NCBI GenBank assembly: GCA_963676635.1 | Contig: OY781105.1 | Span: 3,286,001 to 3,350,000, forward strand | Direction of reading: 5' to 3' | Length of the DNA stretch: 64,000 nt | Source: GCA-002708315 sp963676635 | GTDB lineage: Bacteria; Bacteroidota; Bacteroidia; Bacteroidales; F082 | Part shown: positions 9,951 through 17,490 of the stretch, piece by piece | How positions within the stretch are numbered: position 1 is the first letter of the stretch | Layout of the letters: every line of letters starts with the position of its first letter | Position numbers and translations under genes: made by a program | The notes under the pieces: model-generated | What the model was told of the DNA's origin: nothing | The model's database searches: none | Seen by the model: only the letters and a program-made list of their open reading frames with translations

Positions 9951-11393
9951 ATGAATAAAATAATTCTTTTTATCAATTTTATTTTTATTTTGAGTTTGCA
10001 ATCACAAAACTCATTTGAAGTGTTGTATTCAACAACTGAAAGCAATAGAATTAGTGATATTATCGAAGAAGAAGATGGGAGTTATCTGGTTTGTGGTTTT
10101 AATGGAGATATTTATTTGTCACAGGATACAATTAATGCATTTTTAATGAGAATTAGCAGTGAAGGAGATACAAATTTAAGAGAATATATAAATGCAGATA
10201 CAGGTTATATTTTTTACAGAATAGTAAAAAAAGAAGACGGATACTTAATATTTGGAACAACTTTTAAATATCCATATAACCGGAATGGAAAAATAACTGT
10301 GTTTAAATTGAATAATGACTTAAATATTGAGTGGAAAAAGATTTATCCTTTAGGGAATGATTGCTCATCCCCCAATAAGATAATTAGATTACCTGATGGG
10401 GGTTTTCACGTGTTAACATATACTAGTTATGATGGTGTGTATTACAGCTATTTATGGAGGTTTAACCGTGATGGAGATACTGTCAGGACAAAATTTGTTG
10501 GCGATGAAAATGGAGGAAGTGTAATGATCGATGATTTTACTTTCTCACAGGACAGTAGCCAGCTTTATCTTTTTGGAATGGGATATGGAACTCAAAGCGT
10601 AGGGTCAATTGCTACTTATGATACAAATTATAACTATCAGGGTTATGAATGGCTACCTGAGCGAAATGATGGGATTATGACTGCCAGATGGATAACCGAT
10701 ACAACAATCCTTTTATGTGCCCAATATATTCATTATAATCCATTATACTTTTCAATTGGTATTTATGAGAGTGATACTACATTTTCCGATATTGATTTAC
10801 ACGAGTTTTATGCTATTGATACATTCGACTATCCTGCAGATTACAACAGTTTCGATTATAAAAACCCTGATAGTATTTTTTTGTGTGGAACACATAATGT
10901 ATATGCTGAATTTTGGACTCATGAATTTTCATGGATTGTACTACGCCAGTTAAACAGGGGGCTTAATGCCAGGAGTGAATTGCTTTTTGGAGGTGATGCT
11001 TATTACAGAGCGTTGATTATTAAGGCTACATCAGATGGAGGTTGTATAATTGGAGCTCAGCGATATGACTACAGAGTTCAGAATAGCGAATACGATGTAT
11101 ATATCTTAAAACTTGCAAAAGAAGATATAATTACCTCAAATGAATTGCAATTTGTCGCGGAGGATAATACTACTGTTTATCCTAATCCCGGATCAGGTAT
11201 AATGAATATCAATGTTAATGATGATAATAGTGATATCCAAATATTTGATGCAAGGGGCAGGCTGGTAAAAAAGCAAACGCTAATGGCAGGCCATAATATT
11301 ATATCAACTGTTAAAATGCCTTCAGGGGTTTATTACTATACGGTGATTCACAATAGTGTTAAAACGGAAAGCGGATGCTGGATTAAAAAGTAA
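9951..11393 (+). CDS. T9SS-exported propeller-like surface protein, paralogue copy 1
   Basis: A 480-residue protein with a signal peptide (I-I-L-F-I-N-F-I-F-I-L-S-L-Q-S-Q). A beta-rich body has blade-like motifs such as E-E-D-G-S-Y-L-V-C-G-F and L-P-D-G-G-F-H-V-L-T. A T9SS type A sorting domain covers the last ~75 residues (V-Y-P-N-P-G-S-G, I-F-D-A-R-G-R-L-V, M-P-S-G-V-Y-Y-Y-T-V). Predicted surface or released protein with unknown ligand. It is a close paralogue of the gene at 11572-13020. The N-terminal halves show many substitutions, whereas the final 324 bp differ by one base. It follows the lipoprotein gene after 2 bp. Confidence 0.85.
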   Translation: MNKIILFINFIFILSLQSQNSFEVLYSTTESNRISDIIEEEDGSYLVCGFNGDIYLSQDTINAFLMRISSEGDTNLREYINADTGYIFYRIVKKEDGYLIFGTTFKYPYNRNGKITVFKLNNDLNIEWKKIYPLGNDCSSPNKIIRLPDGGFHVLTYTSYDGVYYSYLWRFNRDGDTVRTKFVGDENGGSVMIDDFTFSQDSSQLYLFGMGYGTQSVGSIATYDTNYNYQGYEWLPERNDGIMTARWITDTTILLCAQYIHYNPLYFSIGIYESDTTFSDIDLHEFYAIDTFDYPADYNSFDYKNPDSIFLCGTHNVYAEFWTHEFSWIVLRQLNRGLNARSELLFGGDAYYRALIIKATSDGGCIIGAQRYDYRVQNSEYDVYILKLAKEDIITSNELQFVAEDNTTVYPNPGSGIMNINVNDDNSDIQIFDARGRLVKKQTLMAGHNIISTVKMPSGVYYYTVIHNSVKTESGCWIKK

Positions 11394-11402
11394 ATTATAA
11401 AA
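11079..11402 (+). repeat. Direct repeat, copy 1 (homogenised 3' end of paralogue)
   Basis: This block matches 12706-13029 at a constant offset of 1,627 bp. I find one difference by eye, G at 11232 versus A at 12859, giving Asp versus Asn. It covers the whole T9SS sorting domain, the stop codon and about 9 bp beyond. Confidence 0.95.
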
Positions 11403-11420
11403 TAAATAATCAGAAAAAAA

Positions 11421-11558
11421 ATGAAAATAATTAAATTAATTGTAATTCTCTGTTTGATGCCAATTGCAACTATATCATATGGGCAGTGTTTGCAATGCAC
11501 GGGTGATATAAGCTCAAAAACAATGTTGTCTATGCAGTTTAAATTTATCATATTATAA
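11421..11558 (+). pseudogene. Possible truncated 5' relic of a secreted tail-fibre-like gene
   Basis: A 45-codon reading frame between the two paralogues encodes a convincing signal peptide (M-K-I-I-K-L-I-V-I-L-C-L-M-P-I-A-T-I-S-Y-G-Q). It is followed by C-L-Q-C-T-G-D and then unrelated short sequence to a TAA. A Gln-Cys-x-x-Cys-Thr-Gly start directly after the signal peptide is, from memory, typical of Bacteroidota tail-fibre-like proteins such as the one cut by the left edge of this window. I infer a remnant left when the flanking paralogues duplicated. It could also be a genuine short secreted peptide. Confidence 0.35.
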
Positions 11559-11571
11559 TAGCAGAAGTATT

Positions 11572-13020
11572 ATGAACAAAATAATTCTTTTTATTTCTTT
11601 GATTCTTGTTTTTACCTTGAGTTTGCAATCACAAAACTCATTTGAAGTATTATATTCTACACCTGAAAGCAATAGAATTATTGATATTATCGAAGAAGAA
11701 GATAGAAGTTATCTGGTTTGTGGATTTAATCGAGAAATTTATTTATCCCAGGATACAACTAATGCATATTTGATGAGAATTAGCAGTGAAGGAGATACGA
11801 CCTTACGAGAATATATTAATGCAGATACAGGTTATGTTTTTTACAAAATAGTAAAGGATGAAAACGGATATTTAATATTTGGAACAACTTTTAAATATCC
11901 ATATAATCGTAATGAAAAACTTACAATATTTAAAATGGACAATAGCTTAAATATTGAGTGGAAAAAGATATATTCTTTTGGAGATGATAATACATCCCCT
12001 ATTAAGATAATTAGATTGCCTGATGGGGGTTTTCATGTGTTAACACGTACTAGTTATAATGGTGTGTATTACAGTTATTTGTGTAGATTTAATCGCAGTG
12101 TAGATACAATACATACACAGTTTGTTAGTGCTGAAGATGGAGGAGCTGTATGGATAGATGATTTTACTTTCTCACAGGACAGTAGCCAGCTTTATATTTT
12201 TGGAATGGGATATGGAACTCAAAGTGTAGGGTCAATTGCTACTTATGATACAAATTATAACTATCAAGGTTATGAATGGCTACCTGAGCGAAATGATGGT
12301 ATTATGACTGCCAGATGGATAACAGATACTACAATTCTTTTAAGTGCCCAATATATTCATTACAATCCATTATACTTTTCTATTGGTATATATGAGAGTG
12401 ATACTTCGTTTTCCGATATTGATTTACACGAGTTTTATGCTATAGATACATTCGACTATCCTGCATATCTTAATAGTTTCGATTATAAAAACCCTGATAG
12501 TATTTTCTTGTGTGGAACACATAATGTATATGCTGAATTTTGGACTCATGAATTTTCATGGATTGTACTACGCCAGTTAAACAGGGGGCTTAATGCCAGG
12601 AGTGAATTGTTTTTTGGAGGCGATGCATCCTATTCCTCAATGGTAATTAGGGCTACATCAGATGGAGGATGCATTATTGGAGCCTTACGATACGACTACA
12701 GAGTCCAGAATAGCGAATACGATGTATATATCTTAAAACTTGCAAAAGAAGATATAATTACCTCAAATGAATTGCAATTTGTCGCGGAGGATAATACTAC
12801 TGTTTATCCTAATCCCGGATCAGGTATAATGAATATCAATGTTAATGATGATAATAGTAATATCCAAATATTTGATGCAAGGGGCAGGCTGGTAAAAAAG
12901 CAAACGCTAATGGCAGGCCATAATATTATATCAACTGTTAAAATGCCTTCAGGGGTTTATTACTATACGGTGATTCACAATAGTGTTAAAACGGAAAGCG
13001 GATGCTGGATTAAAAAGTAA
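11572..13020 (+). CDS. T9SS-exported propeller-like surface protein, paralogue copy 2
   Basis: A 482-residue paralogue of the gene at 9951-11393 with the same plan: signal peptide, beta-rich blades (E-E-D-R-S-Y-L-V-C-G-F, L-P-D-G-G-F-H-V-L-T) and a T9SS type A sorting domain (V-Y-P-N-P-G-S-G ... C-W-I-K-K). It has two extra residues in the signal peptide and many substitutions in the first third. The middle is highly similar, and the last 324 bp are identical except for one base. Tandem duplication followed by gene conversion of the sorting-domain end is the simplest explanation. This is the last gene of the surface-protein region; about 200 bp of unremarkable sequence follow. Confidence 0.85.
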   Translation: MNKIILFISLILVFTLSLQSQNSFEVLYSTPESNRIIDIIEEEDRSYLVCGFNREIYLSQDTTNAYLMRISSEGDTTLREYINADTGYVFYKIVKDENGYLIFGTTFKYPYNRNEKLTIFKMDNSLNIEWKKIYSFGDDNTSPIKIIRLPDGGFHVLTRTSYNGVYYSYLCRFNRSVDTIHTQFVSAEDGGAVWIDDFTFSQDSSQLYIFGMGYGTQSVGSIATYDTNYNYQGYEWLPERNDGIMTARWITDTTILLSAQYIHYNPLYFSIGIYESDTSFSDIDLHEFYAIDTFDYPAYLNSFDYKNPDSIFLCGTHNVYAEFWTHEFSWIVLRQLNRGLNARSELFFGGDASYSSMVIRATSDGGCIIGALRYDYRVQNSEYDVYILKLAKEDIITSNELQFVAEDNTTVYPNPGSGIMNINVNDDNSNIQIFDARGRLVKKQTLMAGHNIISTVKMPSGVYYYTVIHNSVKTESGCWIKK

Positions 13021-13029
13021 ATTATAAAA
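12706..13029 (+). repeat. Direct repeat, copy 2 (homogenised 3' end of paralogue)
   Basis: Partner of 11079-11402 with one mismatch seen by eye. Similarity fades immediately after the stop codon region (T versus A at 13030), so the conserved block is essentially the sorting-domain coding end. Confidence 0.95.
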
Positions 13030-13224
13030 ATAGCTAATCAGAGATGATAAATGATCACTTTTTTTGGTGTCATTGTGGATAGATTATAACTGACTAAATA
13101 TCTTTGGGGTGCTTGTTAGGAAGCAATAAAGGCACTGCCTTTAACTTGAGTTTGAGCAATCAGGAAATTGTTGAGTGAAGTGCAAGTATAATCCCAAGGC
13201 ATTGCGAGACTTACCAGATATACG

Positions 13225-13440
13225 CTATTTTACAGGTTGCTCTTCCATTACAGGAACAATTATCCCATGTGTGCCAACTTTGTAACCTTTGGAGTTATAA
13301 CCTGTTTTGATTATATTCTGACCTTCGCAGGCCGTTAATCCCTGCCATTTGCAGTTGATATTACGGCAGTGGCTTAATCCGTTTATCTGTATGCCCCAGC
13401 ATTCATCTGAGGAAAAGTATGCTGTATTTACTTTCTTCAT
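13225..13440 (-). CDS. Small cysteine-containing protein of unknown function
   Basis: A 71-residue cytoplasmic-type protein without signal peptide. It has four cysteines (in D-E-C-W-G, H-C-R-N, N-C-K-W-Q and T-A-C-E-G) and a basic K-T-G-Y-N-S-K-G-Y-K-V-G stretch. The cysteine spacing could fit a small metal-binding knuckle, but this is inference. Support for a real gene comes from an ATG start, a perfect TAnnTTTG -7 box 20 bp upstream (13460-13467, minus strand), and an otherwise non-coding setting with no competing frame. I do not recognise the family with certainty. Confidence 0.55.
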   Translation of the reverse strand: MKKVNTAYFSSDECWGIQINGLSHCRNINCKWQGLTACEGQNIIKTGYNSKGYKVGTHGIIVPVMEEQPVK

Positions 13441-13459
13441 AAGAGCTGTAATTATAAGC

Positions 13460-13467
13460 CAAAAGTA
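13460..13467 (-). promoter_or_regulatory. -7 box of the 71-residue protein gene
   Basis: Minus-strand TACTTTTG matches the Bacteroidota TAnnTTTG -7 consensus and lies 19 bp before the ATG at 13440. No clear -33 TTG is seen. Confidence 0.45.
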
Positions 13468-13678
13468 ATGATTATGGTTAATTGGTTTTATTCTGAAAAA
13501 GAAATTATTAACAATTTTAAATGTGAAATAAGTTTCATTTTAGCAGAATTGTTTGTGATATGGTTTATTTTACTGTTGTGTAGTATTGCTTTTTGTGCAG
13601 ATTGATTTAATTCAGGTATTAATCATTTGCAGAAGAAGAGGTTTTTGTTGCCTGGTTTTGTTGGACTGATATTCTGAT

Positions 13679-13788
13679 CAAGGATAAGAAAAATTATAAC
13701 CATGGATAGAAAGAAATTTAATCATGGATAGAATAAATTTTAACCATGGATAGAATGAGTTTTATCCATGGATAGAATAAATCCCAAT
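13679..13788. repeat. Five-unit 22-bp tandem array with palindromic core (CCATGG type)
   Basis: Units begin at 13679 (degenerate), 13701, 13723, 13745 and 13767, exactly 22 bp apart. Taking the core as the 12 bp around each CATGGATA, cores are TAACCATGGATA (twice), TAATCATGGATA and TATCCATGGATA. The last, at 13763-13774, is a perfect palindrome. Linkers between cores are 10 bp: GAAAGAAATT, GAATAAATTT, GAATGAGTTT, GAATAAATCC. The array lies 190 bp upstream of putP and has no coding frame. Compare the array at 52251-52338. Confidence 0.95.
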
Positions 13789-13939
13789 TTGTAGTGATTG
13801 GATATCTCATTTGATCTGATAGAAATGAGGTCAGGACCAGAATAAAATTGCAATAAGTGTGCTTATTTTTTTGTCAAATAAAAGTAAGTGGTGAGTAAAA
13901 TGATAAGGCCCTTAAACTAAGAAACAACATAAAAATTTC

Positions 13940-13947
13940 TAACTTTG
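13940..13947 (+). promoter_or_regulatory. -7 box of the putP-like gene
   Basis: TAACTTTG is a perfect TAnnTTTG match 32 bp before the ATG at 13980. No good -33 TTG is found at the usual distance. Confidence 0.5.
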
Positions 13948-13979
13948 CTTAATAATGAAAATTGATTAACAAATAGGCT

Positions 13980-15509
13980 ATGGAAGACTATCAGACACAG
14001 ATGCTTGTTGTAATGATAATTTACATGAGCTTTATTGTATTGCTTGGATTTTATCAGGGGCGTAAGGTAAAAACAGAAAGTGATTTTGCCATTGCGGGCC
14101 GTAAGTTACCCGGATGGGTGGCTGCCTTGTCGGAAAGGGCAACCGGTGAGTCGTCATGGGCGTTGCTGGGATTACCGGGAGCTGCATATGCAACAGGGCT
14201 TCTTGAGGTTTGGACGGCTATTGGTTGTGTTGTGGGGATTCTTATTGCGTGGATTTTTCTGGCATGGCACCTGCGTAATGAGGCGGAGAAATATGATGTT
14301 AACACCTTTACTGATTATATAGCCAAACGTCATGGAGAGGTTGGCTTGTGGATAAGGCTTATTGCCGGGTTTACTATTGTGTTCTTCTTTTTCTTCTATG
14401 TGGGAGCACAGTTTATTGGGGGTGGTAAAACTCTTGAGCATTTATTCGGTATTGAGAAAATATATGGAATGCTCATCGTTGTTATTCTTGTTGTGCCTTA
14501 TACAATTTATGGTGGTTTCAGAAGTGTGACATATACTGATGCCGTACAGGCTGTTATAATGATAATAACGCTGATTGCCGCTCCTGTGGTCGGATTGATT
14601 TATCTTTCCGGAGTGCCTGATGGGGCTGTATTTGCTCATTCAATAGGGGAGGCATTGACTAAAGCCGGACCAGAATATTCAACGCTGACAGGTGGTGCAA
14701 TATTACAGCCTGACGATCCTTTGTCGATTGAATTTACTGGTTGGTTTCCAAATTCTATTAGTATTGTAAAAGGTCTTGGTACGGGAATTTTAATTGCAAG
14801 TGCTTTTTCGTGGTTCTTTGGTTATCTGGGTGGACAGCCTCAGCTGAGCATGAGATTTATGGCTATTACAGATGAAAAACAGGCTCGTAAAGCCAGGAAC
14901 ATTGGTGTGGCATGGACTATTATTGCCTATATTGGTGCTCTTAGTATTGGCTGGATCGGAATAGCTTTGTTTGGACCGGAGGTGCTTCCCGATCAGGAGA
15001 ATGTTCTTCCAAAAGTGCTTGTTACTCTTTTTCATCCTGTTATTGCTGGTATTCTGATAACAGGCGTGCTTGCTGCTATAATTTCTACTGCGAACTCATT
15101 GCTGATACTTTCATCTACTGAGCTTTCTGATAATATTGTAAAGCAGGTTATAAGGAAGAAACTTTCTTCCCGTCAGTCGCTGCGGTTGTCACGAATAATA
15201 ACTGCTTTATTATCAATTATTGCACTTGTTTTAGCCTATTATTCACGTGGTGATATGGTTTATACTATTATAGGATATGTGTGGGCTGGCATTGGATCCA
15301 CATTTTCTATAGTAATATTACTTACGCTTTTCTGGAAACGGTTTCATGGCATACCGGCTATCCTTACAATTGTTTCTGGTCTTGTTTTTACCATTGTATG
15401 GATAAGCACCGGAATGGATGAAATTATTACTTCACGGATTCTTACATTTGTTGTAGCCGGAATTGTAGCTGTTTCTTCCACTATTCTGATAAAGAAAAAG
15501 CAGAAATAA
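13980..15509 (+). CDS. putP: Sodium/solute symporter, PutP (proline) type
   Basis: A 509-residue inner-membrane protein of the solute:sodium symporter family with about 12-13 hydrophobic segments. It aligns by eye with E. coli PutP (502 residues): G-R-K-L-P-G-W-V-A-A-L-S near residue 42, then G-E-S-S-W-A-L-L-G-L-P-G-A-A-Y near residue 58, corresponding to the PutP S-G-W-L-L-M-G-L-P-G-A segment. Further matches are Y-T-I-Y-G-G-F-R-S-V-T-Y-T-D-A-V-Q-A, G-Y-L-G-G-Q-P-Q-L-S-M-R-F-M-A, and S-T-A-N-S-L-L-I-L-S-S-T-E-L-S-D. Na+-coupled uptake of proline or a related solute is likely; substrate is inferred from overall similarity. It is convergent with the GH13 gene and has its own -7 box. Confidence 0.85.
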   Translation: MEDYQTQMLVVMIIYMSFIVLLGFYQGRKVKTESDFAIAGRKLPGWVAALSERATGESSWALLGLPGAAYATGLLEVWTAIGCVVGILIAWIFLAWHLRNEAEKYDVNTFTDYIAKRHGEVGLWIRLIAGFTIVFFFFFYVGAQFIGGGKTLEHLFGIEKIYGMLIVVILVVPYTIYGGFRSVTYTDAVQAVIMIITLIAAPVVGLIYLSGVPDGAVFAHSIGEALTKAGPEYSTLTGGAILQPDDPLSIEFTGWFPNSISIVKGLGTGILIASAFSWFFGYLGGQPQLSMRFMAITDEKQARKARNIGVAWTIIAYIGALSIGWIGIALFGPEVLPDQENVLPKVLVTLFHPVIAGILITGVLAAIISTANSLLILSSTELSDNIVKQVIRKKLSSRQSLRLSRIITALLSIIALVLAYYSRGDMVYTIIGYVWAGIGSTFSIVILLTLFWKRFHGIPAILTIVSGLVFTIVWISTGMDEIITSRILTFVVAGIVAVSSTILIKKKQK

Positions 15510-15536
15510 AAAAAGTTGGATAATCTGTAAACTAAA

Positions 15537-15570
15537 TTATTCTGGAAAAATTAGTTCTTTTTCAGAATAA
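15537..15570. terminator. Inverted repeat between convergent putP and GH13 genes
   Basis: TTATTCTG (15537-15544) and CAGAATAA (15563-15570) form an 8-bp stem with an 18-nt loop overlapping the GH13 stop codon. An A/T-rich loop and flanks could serve both convergent transcripts. There is no long U-tract, so this is a weak call. Confidence 0.35.
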
Positions 15571-17392
15571 CTCCTGTCAGAGGTTTAAGTGTTATTGTCC
15601 TTTCTACAGTTGTATTATCCATTAGATTTGTGTAGCTGGCTGAAGGAAGATTAAATATTGCGTCTTCATTTTCCATATTAAAAGCAACAATAATCTGATC
15701 AGAGCCATTAACCCTTTCGTACATAAGCTTATTACCTTCTGCCAACAGGAATTTCAAATCGCCGGTGGTAAGCACAGGATTGTCTTTCCTGATTTTAATA
15801 ATCTTTTTGTAAAAGTTGTGATATTCTTCGTTGTAGCCAACCTTATCATATGTTTTCTCTCCTTTTTGGTAGTTGTTTCTGTATTCATCATCAAACTCAT
15901 ACTCAGGCCACCATAAAGGTTTCCTGCAATCAGGATCATCGGCACCCCACATGCCCATTTCATCACCATTCCATATTTGAGGGCCACCGGGAAGAGTAAA
16001 CTGATTCATCAGATATAATTTAACACGCTTATAACTCTCAGGTGATGGTTTGCCAGTTTGGTATGTGCTGTCGTCATTAGGTTTAGCCCACACCTTGTAT
16101 CCACCTTTATTATCAAAAGAAGTGAGCAAACGAGGTGAGTCGTGTGTTGCAGCTGTATTCATCATAGAATATTGCATAGGCTTATCATGTCGGCCATAGA
16201 TAGAGATGAGACTATCTTTTAATTGTTCAGCATTTAGTTTATCATCAACATCGGCAAAGAACATACGTTGTGAGCGGTAGAGTTGATAAAACATCACAGC
16301 ATCAAAAACATCTCCCATCATATAAGGAGTAGGATCCATAAGCTTATCAGGCCATTCCTCCCACCATATCTCTCCGATAAGGTAGGCATCCGGATTAACA
16401 GATTTGATAAAAGTGCGGTAGTCGCGCCAGAATCCTAATCCTATCTGGTCAGCTACATCAAGGCGGTAACCATCAATACCTTTACCGGTGTTGCCATCAG
16501 GCGCAAGCCAGCGTTGTGATACATTGAAAATGTGTTGCTTTGCTCCTTTATTTATATTGCCTTCATAAGGGCGTCCATGATGACGTTCAGTAGTTATATC
16601 TACCTTTCTGATTTCAGGCAGGCTTGATAGTCCGGCCCAGCCTTCGTATTCAAATTCATCTTCGGGAGTATCGGGGTTGTCGAATTGCTTTATTTCATAC
16701 CAGTCTTTGTACTTTGAGTTGTTTTGGTTCTTAAGAACATCCTGAAAGGCCCAAAACTCTGTTCCTGTATGATTCCATGAATAATCCACAATAACTTTCA
16801 TACCCCTTTTATGTAATTCATCAACAAGGTTAAGGAACAGACTGTCAGCTGATGTCCATTTCCATGTTGCAGGGTCAGCAGGGTCTTCAGAGGCGATAAT
16901 CTCCATATCACCTTCCGGGTCAGGCCCAAAAGTTACATCAATATGCCTCCAGTTTCTTGCATCAAACTTATGCAGGGAGGGGGCATCATTTAAAGGGTTA
17001 AAATATATGGCAGTAACACCGAGTTCCTGCAGATAATCAAGCTTATCCATCACTCCCTGTAAGTCGCCACCAAAGCGACGAAACTGTAACTTTGAATAGA
17101 AATCGCCATTTAAGCTGTCGGCCCATTCTTCCGTTTCGTACCAATTATGAGTCCATGGAGTAATTTCCCAATTGTCGGGAGCTTGTTGGAAGTTACTGGA
17201 GGCGTACATAGTTTGTGGAGTAGGATCATTTGTTGTATCACCATTATTGAACCTTTCAACAAAAATCTGATACCAAATCTGGTCTTTAGCCCAATCGGGA
17301 GGGAGATTTGTTTTATCAGGCTTTGGGGTGGTATTGCACGAGGACATTGTCATAGCCGCAATAATACTAAGTAAGAGAATTGGTTTTTGCAT
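15551..17392 (-). CDS. GH13 alpha-amylase family lipoprotein (neopullulanase/cyclomaltodextrinase-like)
   Basis: From the ATG at 17392 this is a 613-residue protein with a lipoprotein signal (M-Q-K-P-I-L-L-L ... M-S-S-C), so it sits in the periplasm or outer membrane. All GH13 regions are visible: D-Y-S-W-N-H (region I), G-Y-R-L-D312 (nucleophile), G-E341-I-W-W-E (acid/base) and A-T-H-D418-S-P-R (third acid). It is predicted to hydrolyse alpha-1,4-glucans or maltodextrins. The frame is open five codons further to a TTG at 17407, but that stretch is a heptamer repeat, so I reject that start. It follows the CBM-like surface gene on the same strand, with a terminator between them, and the LacI-type regulator lies upstream. 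Confidence 0.9.
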   Translation of the reverse strand: MQKPILLLSIIAAMTMSSCNTTPKPDKTNLPPDWAKDQIWYQIFVERFNNGDTTNDPTPQTMYASSNFQQAPDNWEITPWTHNWYETEEWADSLNGDFYSKLQFRRFGGDLQGVMDKLDYLQELGVTAIYFNPLNDAPSLHKFDARNWRHIDVTFGPDPEGDMEIIASEDPADPATWKWTSADSLFLNLVDELHKRGMKVIVDYSWNHTGTEFWAFQDVLKNQNNSKYKDWYEIKQFDNPDTPEDEFEYEGWAGLSSLPEIRKVDITTERHHGRPYEGNINKGAKQHIFNVSQRWLAPDGNTGKGIDGYRLDVADQIGLGFWRDYRTFIKSVNPDAYLIGEIWWEEWPDKLMDPTPYMMGDVFDAVMFYQLYRSQRMFFADVDDKLNAEQLKDSLISIYGRHDKPMQYSMMNTAATHDSPRLLTSFDNKGGYKVWAKPNDDSTYQTGKPSPESYKRVKLYLMNQFTLPGGPQIWNGDEMGMWGADDPDCRKPLWWPEYEFDDEYRNNYQKGEKTYDKVGYNEEYHNFYKKIIKIRKDNPVLTTGDLKFLLAEGNKLMYERVNGSDQIIVAFNMENEDAIFNLPSASYTNLMDNTTVERTITLKPLTGVILKKN

Positions 17393-17395
17393 GAT

Positions 17396-17423
17396 TTCAA
17401 AGTTCAAGGTTCAAAGTTCAATG
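17396..17423. repeat. Heptanucleotide tandem repeat (TTCAAAG type)
   Basis: Four consecutive 7-mers: TTCAAAG, TTCAAGG, TTCAAAG, TTCAATG. They lie immediately upstream of the GH13 start codon. Related heptamers occur at 37042-37062 and 54014-54048. Confidence 0.85.
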
Positions 17424-17437
17424 TATAAGGTTAAATT

Positions 17438-17471
17438 AAAAAAGCCGCAGGCACAAGGCCAACGGCTTTTT
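17438..17471 (-). terminator. Terminator after the CBM-repeat T9SS gene
   Basis: AAAAAGCCG (ending 17447) pairs with CGGCTTTTT (17463-17471) around a 15-nt loop. Read on the minus strand it ends in a U-rich run. It lies 20 bp beyond the stop of the 17491-18459 gene and before the GH13 gene, so the two may be separately controlled or linked by read-through. Confidence 0.75.
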
Positions 17472-17490
17472 CTTGTAATTTTAAATAGAG

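Larger units (their letters stand above)
13441..13979. other. 539-bp intergenic region with repeat array
   Basis: No coding frame is convincing here. The region holds the promoter of the small minus-strand gene (13460-13467), AT-rich sequence to about 13678, a 22-bp-period palindromic array (13679-13788), about 150 bp without recognisable features, and the putP -7 box (13940-13947). Confidence 0.7.

Noticed and set aside
11079..13029. Insertion sequence or transposon ends around the duplicated genes
   Set aside because: No transposase, no terminal inverted repeats and no target-site duplication are visible; the repeats are coding paralogues.
17393..17407. Longer GH13 start at TTG 17407
   Set aside because: Those codons lie in a heptamer repeat, and the ATG at 17392 gives a proper lipoprotein signal.
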